Source: Gossypium raimondii
Taxonomy: Eukaryota; Streptophyta; Magnoliopsida; Malvales; Malvaceae
Direction: 5' to 3'
Length of the DNA: 64,000 nucleotides
NCBI RefSeq assembly: GCF_025698545.1
Contig: NC_068577.1
Location: 1,426,001-1,490,000 of the forward strand
Shown in pieces: positions 63,411 through 64,000 of this stretch. A program made the position numbers and the translations under genes. The notes below the pieces were generated by a model, which was given only the letters and a program-made list of their open reading frames with translations, ran no database searches and had not been told where the DNA came from. Position 1 is the first letter of the stretch. Each line of letters begins with the position of its first letter.

Positions 63411-64000
63411 TTATTTTTTTTTGTAATTTTAAAATATATGTATATACATACACATATTCTCATTTTTCTTTTATATAGTTTTATATTTTTTATTTTTTAT
63501 ATTCATTGTTTTTTTTTCTGTTTATGGGGATAATTTATCATTTGTTTTGAAGTATCTTTATAAATCATTTATTTTGAGCCATTGGTTTCTTAAATTAATT
63601 TATATATTGTTTCGTTTTGTTCATTTTAGTTATTGATATTTGTACTCGACGTATGGTGTAATTATTGTCATTATGTGTATTATTTCGTTTATTCGTATTT
63701 CCATGCTATGGTAATTCATTCGTGTACCCTGTTGTTTGATAACTTGTTTCTCCTTGTTGTAAATTGTCATTCCATCAACACAACCCTTTTTTCACACGCT
63801 ATTTCAAACGTTACGTTTATTTTTACCCAAATTTGTAAAAAGAAAATTTCGAAAACAAGGCAATATCTTGCGTTTGGAAATTCGAGAAAACGTACCCTAA
63901 CTTATTAGGTCTCGATTGTCTCGTTAAACCTAAATAGCAAAATATCCGTTTAAATTTCCAAACACACAAAATTTCAAAAAATAAAGGTAATATTCTATAT
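62931..64000 (-). mobile_element. Partial Ty3/gypsy-type LTR, running off the window
   Basis: Starts near GGTACAAGCCCATTTTTTGC. Its far part, reverse-complemented, carries AAGTTAGGGTACGTTTTCTC and AACGCAAGATATTGCC, which parallel the block at about 52950-53110 of the gypsy-type LTR at 52576. It therefore appears to be a minus-oriented LTR of a related family. It holds an (AT)n tract at 63369-63407. Its end, and any internal region, lie beyond 64000. Confidence 0.55.
63369..63407. repeat. (AT)n microsatellite
   Basis: About 19 AT units within the LTR-like sequence. Confidence 0.95.

Overview
The window looks like nuclear DNA from a dicot plant, most likely a cotton-type (Gossypium/Malvaceae) genome. 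It is AT-rich, genes are sparse and split by GT-AG introns, and the space between them is packed with LTR retrotransposon fossils, solo LTRs, MITEs and a LINE. Several interspersed repeat families resemble ones I associate with cotton; that link is from memory, not a search.

Eight protein genes can be supported. They are an O-fucosyltransferase (602-3380, +, 8 exons), a Yos1/IER3IP1-like secretory protein (7816-8049, +), a membrane-anchored L-type lectin (10694-11773, -), a RING-CH (MARCH-like) membrane protein (32584-34027, +, 2 exons), a GC1/GUCD1 guanylyl-cyclase-like protein (34490-36549, -, 9 exons), an NADP-dependent alkenal double-bond reductase (40351-43408, -, 5 exons), a ferredoxin-like plus metallo-beta-lactamase protein (47278-50867, +, 11 exons) and a UGT91-type glycosyltransferase (60048-61448, -, 1 exon). 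Every multi-exon model was checked for reading phase and splice dinucleotides. The genes are independent transcription units with no shared pathway apparent.

Between them lie a degenerate plant-mobile-domain relic (about 5560-6760), a LINE fragment with RT and RNase H (14040-15925) set between inverted repeat arms, Ty1/copia fossils (about 17260-19385 and 23276-25380), solo LTRs (22137-22558; 44430-45002; a nested pair at 52576-57553 and 54347-57162), an LTR cut by the window end (62931-64000), a MULE-type MITE with a 9-bp duplication (27167-27511), a Tourist-like MITE (38847-38985), and several copies of one MITE family, most of them in introns.

The most unusual structures are two plastid-derived fragments. 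A piece of psaA lies at about 30841-31145. A piece of ndhD (57967-58302) sits inside one arm only of a 1.3-kb long-inverted-repeat element (57812-59160). Both are read as nuclear insertions of plastid DNA, apparently of different ages.
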